Positions 5,810 through 7,199 of a DNA stretch of 7,199 nt are shown here, one piece after another. The stretch is taken from the NCBI GenBank assembly GCA_002389265.1, contig DGOD01000013.1, forward strand, positions 13,576 through 20,774. Direction: 5' to 3'. The stretch is from Gammaproteobacteria bacterium UBA4475 (GTDB taxonomy: Bacteria; Pseudomonadota; Gammaproteobacteria; Pseudomonadales; Azotimanducaceae). Both the position numbers and the translations under genes were made by a program. The notes beneath the pieces were generated by a model. The model ran no database searches. It saw only the letters and a list, made by a program, of their open reading frames with translations, and was not told where the DNA came from. Every line of letters starts with the position of its first letter. Position 1 is the first letter of the stretch.

Positions 5810-6964
5810 ATGTCTGGCTTTACTGATCCCTTAATTTTGCTCGGTATCCTGGCGTTGCTGGTAGTCATTTCGGAATGGCTTGTGGCACATACCTCGCTGC
5901 GGCATTTGGGTACCGCGTTATTGGTGATTGTTCTGGCGGCCTTGGTTGCCAATTTAGGGATTATTCCCGCCGCCTCTTCAGCCCCGCCACTGTACGATGG
6001 CATTTTTGCATTCTTGGCCCCGGTGGCGATATTTTTTCTACTTCTTGAGGTTAACCTGCGAGACCTCAAGCGTGCCGGGCTGCCGATGGTCTTTACCTTC
6101 TGCTTAGGGGCTCTCGGTACCGTCGTCGGCGTCTTGGTCGCCAGTCTGGTCGTTGGTACTGAAGGTGCCTTCGGCGATCTCTATTACGCGATCAATGGTA
6201 TGTTTACCGGTACCTTTATCGGTGGCAGCCTCAACTTTAATGCGATTGCGCTAAATTATGATGTGACCAAATCCGGTGAAATCTACGCCGGAGCCGTGGT
6301 GGTCGATAATATTTATACTATGGTCTGGATGCTTGTGACCCTGGCGCTACCAAGAATATTTATGGCCGCAAAACAGTTGGTGGGTAACGATGCCGTAGTT
6401 GGTCTGCTCCATCCGCCCCATGCTGATGAGGATACCGTGTCCCCCTGGGATCTTGCGGTATTGATGGCGCTCGGTTGTGCAGCTTTGGCGTTCGCAAATT
6501 TTTCGACGAATTGGTTGCTTGTTCAGGGGATCAATCTGCCGATGATTATTATCCTCTCGACTGTAGCCTTGGTCTTGGCACAGTTTCCTGCCATCGGTGC
6601 CTTGCGTGGTAGTCGAACGATTGGCTTGTTCGGCGTTTACCTGTTTCTCGCTGTTATTGGTGCCTATGCTGAGTTCTCGGCGCTGGCAAATATTGGCGAT
6701 CTCGCCTACTCATTAGTCTTGTTCGTGGGCATCATACTTACCATACACGGTGTGGTCATCTTTGGCGTGGGCCGTCTCTTCCGGCAAGACTGGGAACTAC
6801 TGGCGATCGTGTCGCAGGCTAATATTGGCGGCCAAACAACAGCCATCGCCTTGTGCCGGACGTTCAACCGACCTGAGTTATTTTTACCGGCGATTCTTAT
6901 CGGCAGCTTGGGTAATGGCGTAGGTACCTATGTCGGTTTCCTGGTCGCAGAGTTCAGCCGTTGA
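5810..6964 (+). CDS. DUF819 family multi-pass membrane protein, putative transporter
   Basis: This is a hydrophobic inner-membrane protein of 384 residues with about 10-11 probable transmembrane segments, matching the DUF819 family (Bacillus subtilis YjcL type) in length and motifs. Two halves appear related. In the first, TGTFIGGSLNFNAIA (133-147) is a broken-helix-like Gly-rich segment. In the second, SQANIGGQTTAIALC (335-349) is its counterpart, followed by LIGSLGNGVGTYVG (363-376). A hydrophilic loop (about 190-212, with HPPHADED) separates the halves. This internal duplication is typical of secondary transporters of the CPA/BASS-like fold; no substrate is established for DUF819 that I can rely on. 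The frame stays open upstream to a GTG at 5738, but the extra 24 residues are not hydrophobic, that GTG lacks a binding site, and the ATG at 5810 has GAGAAG about 5 nt upstream and starts at the family-typical hydrophobic N-terminus. It is divergent from the hydrolase and appears to be a single-gene unit. Confidence 0.85.
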   Translation: MSGFTDPLILLGILALLVVISEWLVAHTSLRHLGTALLVIVLAALVANLGIIPAASSAPPLYDGIFAFLAPVAIFFLLLEVNLRDLKRAGLPMVFTFCLGALGTVVGVLVASLVVGTEGAFGDLYYAINGMFTGTFIGGSLNFNAIALNYDVTKSGEIYAGAVVVDNIYTMVWMLVTLALPRIFMAAKQLVGNDAVVGLLHPPHADEDTVSPWDLAVLMALGCAALAFANFSTNWLLVQGINLPMIIILSTVALVLAQFPAIGALRGSRTIGLFGVYLFLAVIGAYAEFSALANIGDLAYSLVLFVGIILTIHGVVIFGVGRLFRQDWELLAIVSQANIGGQTTAIALCRTFNRPELFLPAILIGSLGNGVGTYVGFLVAEFSR

Positions 6965-7039
6965 GGCGGAGTTAACGGGAGGATGGGTCAAAATTTGGGC
7001 CAAGAAAAGAGCCTGGAGTGCCGCCATGACCCAGTGATT

Positions 7040-7199
7040 TCAGATTGCCAGATCGAATACGTAGATGTCAGAGCCATCTCGCCTGCCCTTGGTTGAGGCG
7101 GTTATGCGGGCGTCTCTAGCGTTTGAATTGTCTGCATTACGTACCACCAGTATGGCGGTTGTATTGGGTTCCTTATCTACGGATGTGGGCAGAAGCATG
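7040..7199 (-). CDS. 3' end of an unidentified minus-strand gene (partial)
   Basis: A minus-strand frame is open from the right edge of the window to a TGA at 7040-7042, giving at least 52 residues that end in GSDIYVFDLAI. The composition (TAILVVRNADNSNARDARIT, then basic residues and a strand-like SDIYVFDL ending) resembles the C-terminus of a soluble or secreted beta-rich protein. I do not recognise the family. An in-frame ATG at 7198 is probably internal. A plus-strand frame from an ATG at 7065 to the edge (45 codons) competes, but it starts straight after a stop codon and has no ribosome binding site. If the minus-strand reading is right, this gene converges on the DUF819 gene with a 75-bp gap. 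Confidence 0.4.
   Translation of the reverse strand, partial: MLLPTSVDKEPNTTAILVVRNADNSNARDARITASTKGRRDGSDIYVFDLAI

Noticed and set aside
6984..7033. Inverted repeat TGGGTCA (6984-6990) and TGACCCA (7027-7033) as a terminator for the DUF819 gene
   Set aside because: The 7-bp arms are separated by 36 bp and no T-run follows, so an intrinsic terminator is not supported.
6983..7096. Small 37-residue plus-strand ORF after the DUF819 gene
   Set aside because: GGAGG abuts its ATG without a spacer, the peptide has no recognisable feature, and it overlaps the likely antisense 3' gene end.

Overview
The window looks like ordinary chromosome from a free-living, probably marine, gammaproteobacterium. 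The best taxonomic marker is a full-length RlmG-type 23S rRNA methyltransferase on the minus strand; orthologues with this two-domain layout are typical of Gammaproteobacteria. A wax ester synthase/diacylglycerol acyltransferase (WS/DGAT) fits lipid-storing marine gammaproteobacteria such as Marinobacter, Alcanivorax and Spongiibacter-like lineages. Base composition looks moderate and even across the genes. I see no IS element, integrase, tRNA, CRISPR array or phage gene.

Layout. Positions 36-2100 (plus strand) hold a WS/DGAT acyltransferase followed after 25 bp by a GNAT acetyltransferase, probably one transcript with a good ribosome binding site at each start. Positions 2101-2230 are a convergent gap with no convincing terminator. 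Positions 2231-5620 (minus strand) hold four genes read leftwards: alpha/beta hydrolase, small membrane-anchored DUF385/Ddn-like nitroreductase-family protein, rlmG, and a family 2 glycosyltransferase. The gaps between them are about 108, 60 and 42 bp, so they may be partly co-transcribed, but they share no obvious pathway. Positions 5621-5809 are a divergent intergenic region with a near-perfect 17-bp dyad, a candidate operator. Positions 5810-6964 (plus strand) encode a DUF819 membrane protein with the two-halved architecture of a secondary transporter. The last 160 bases probably carry the 3' end of a minus-strand gene that continues outside the window, although a plus-strand reading frame competes with it.

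How the genes relate. WS/DGAT and GNAT are the only pair whose spacing strongly suggests co-expression; a joint function in acyl-lipid metabolism is inference. The hydrolase and the Ddn-like protein are neighbours and could act on related small molecules, but nothing in the sequence names a substrate. RlmG is a housekeeping rRNA-modification enzyme, and the glycosyltransferase behind it is an orphan with no other envelope-polysaccharide genes in view.

I did not find a clear previously undescribed system. The points most worth a second look are the Ddn-like protein (cofactor question, corrected start), the dyad in the divergent promoter region, the DUF819 transporter-like protein of unknown substrate, and the weak, anti-Shine-Dalgarno-like leader of rlmG.
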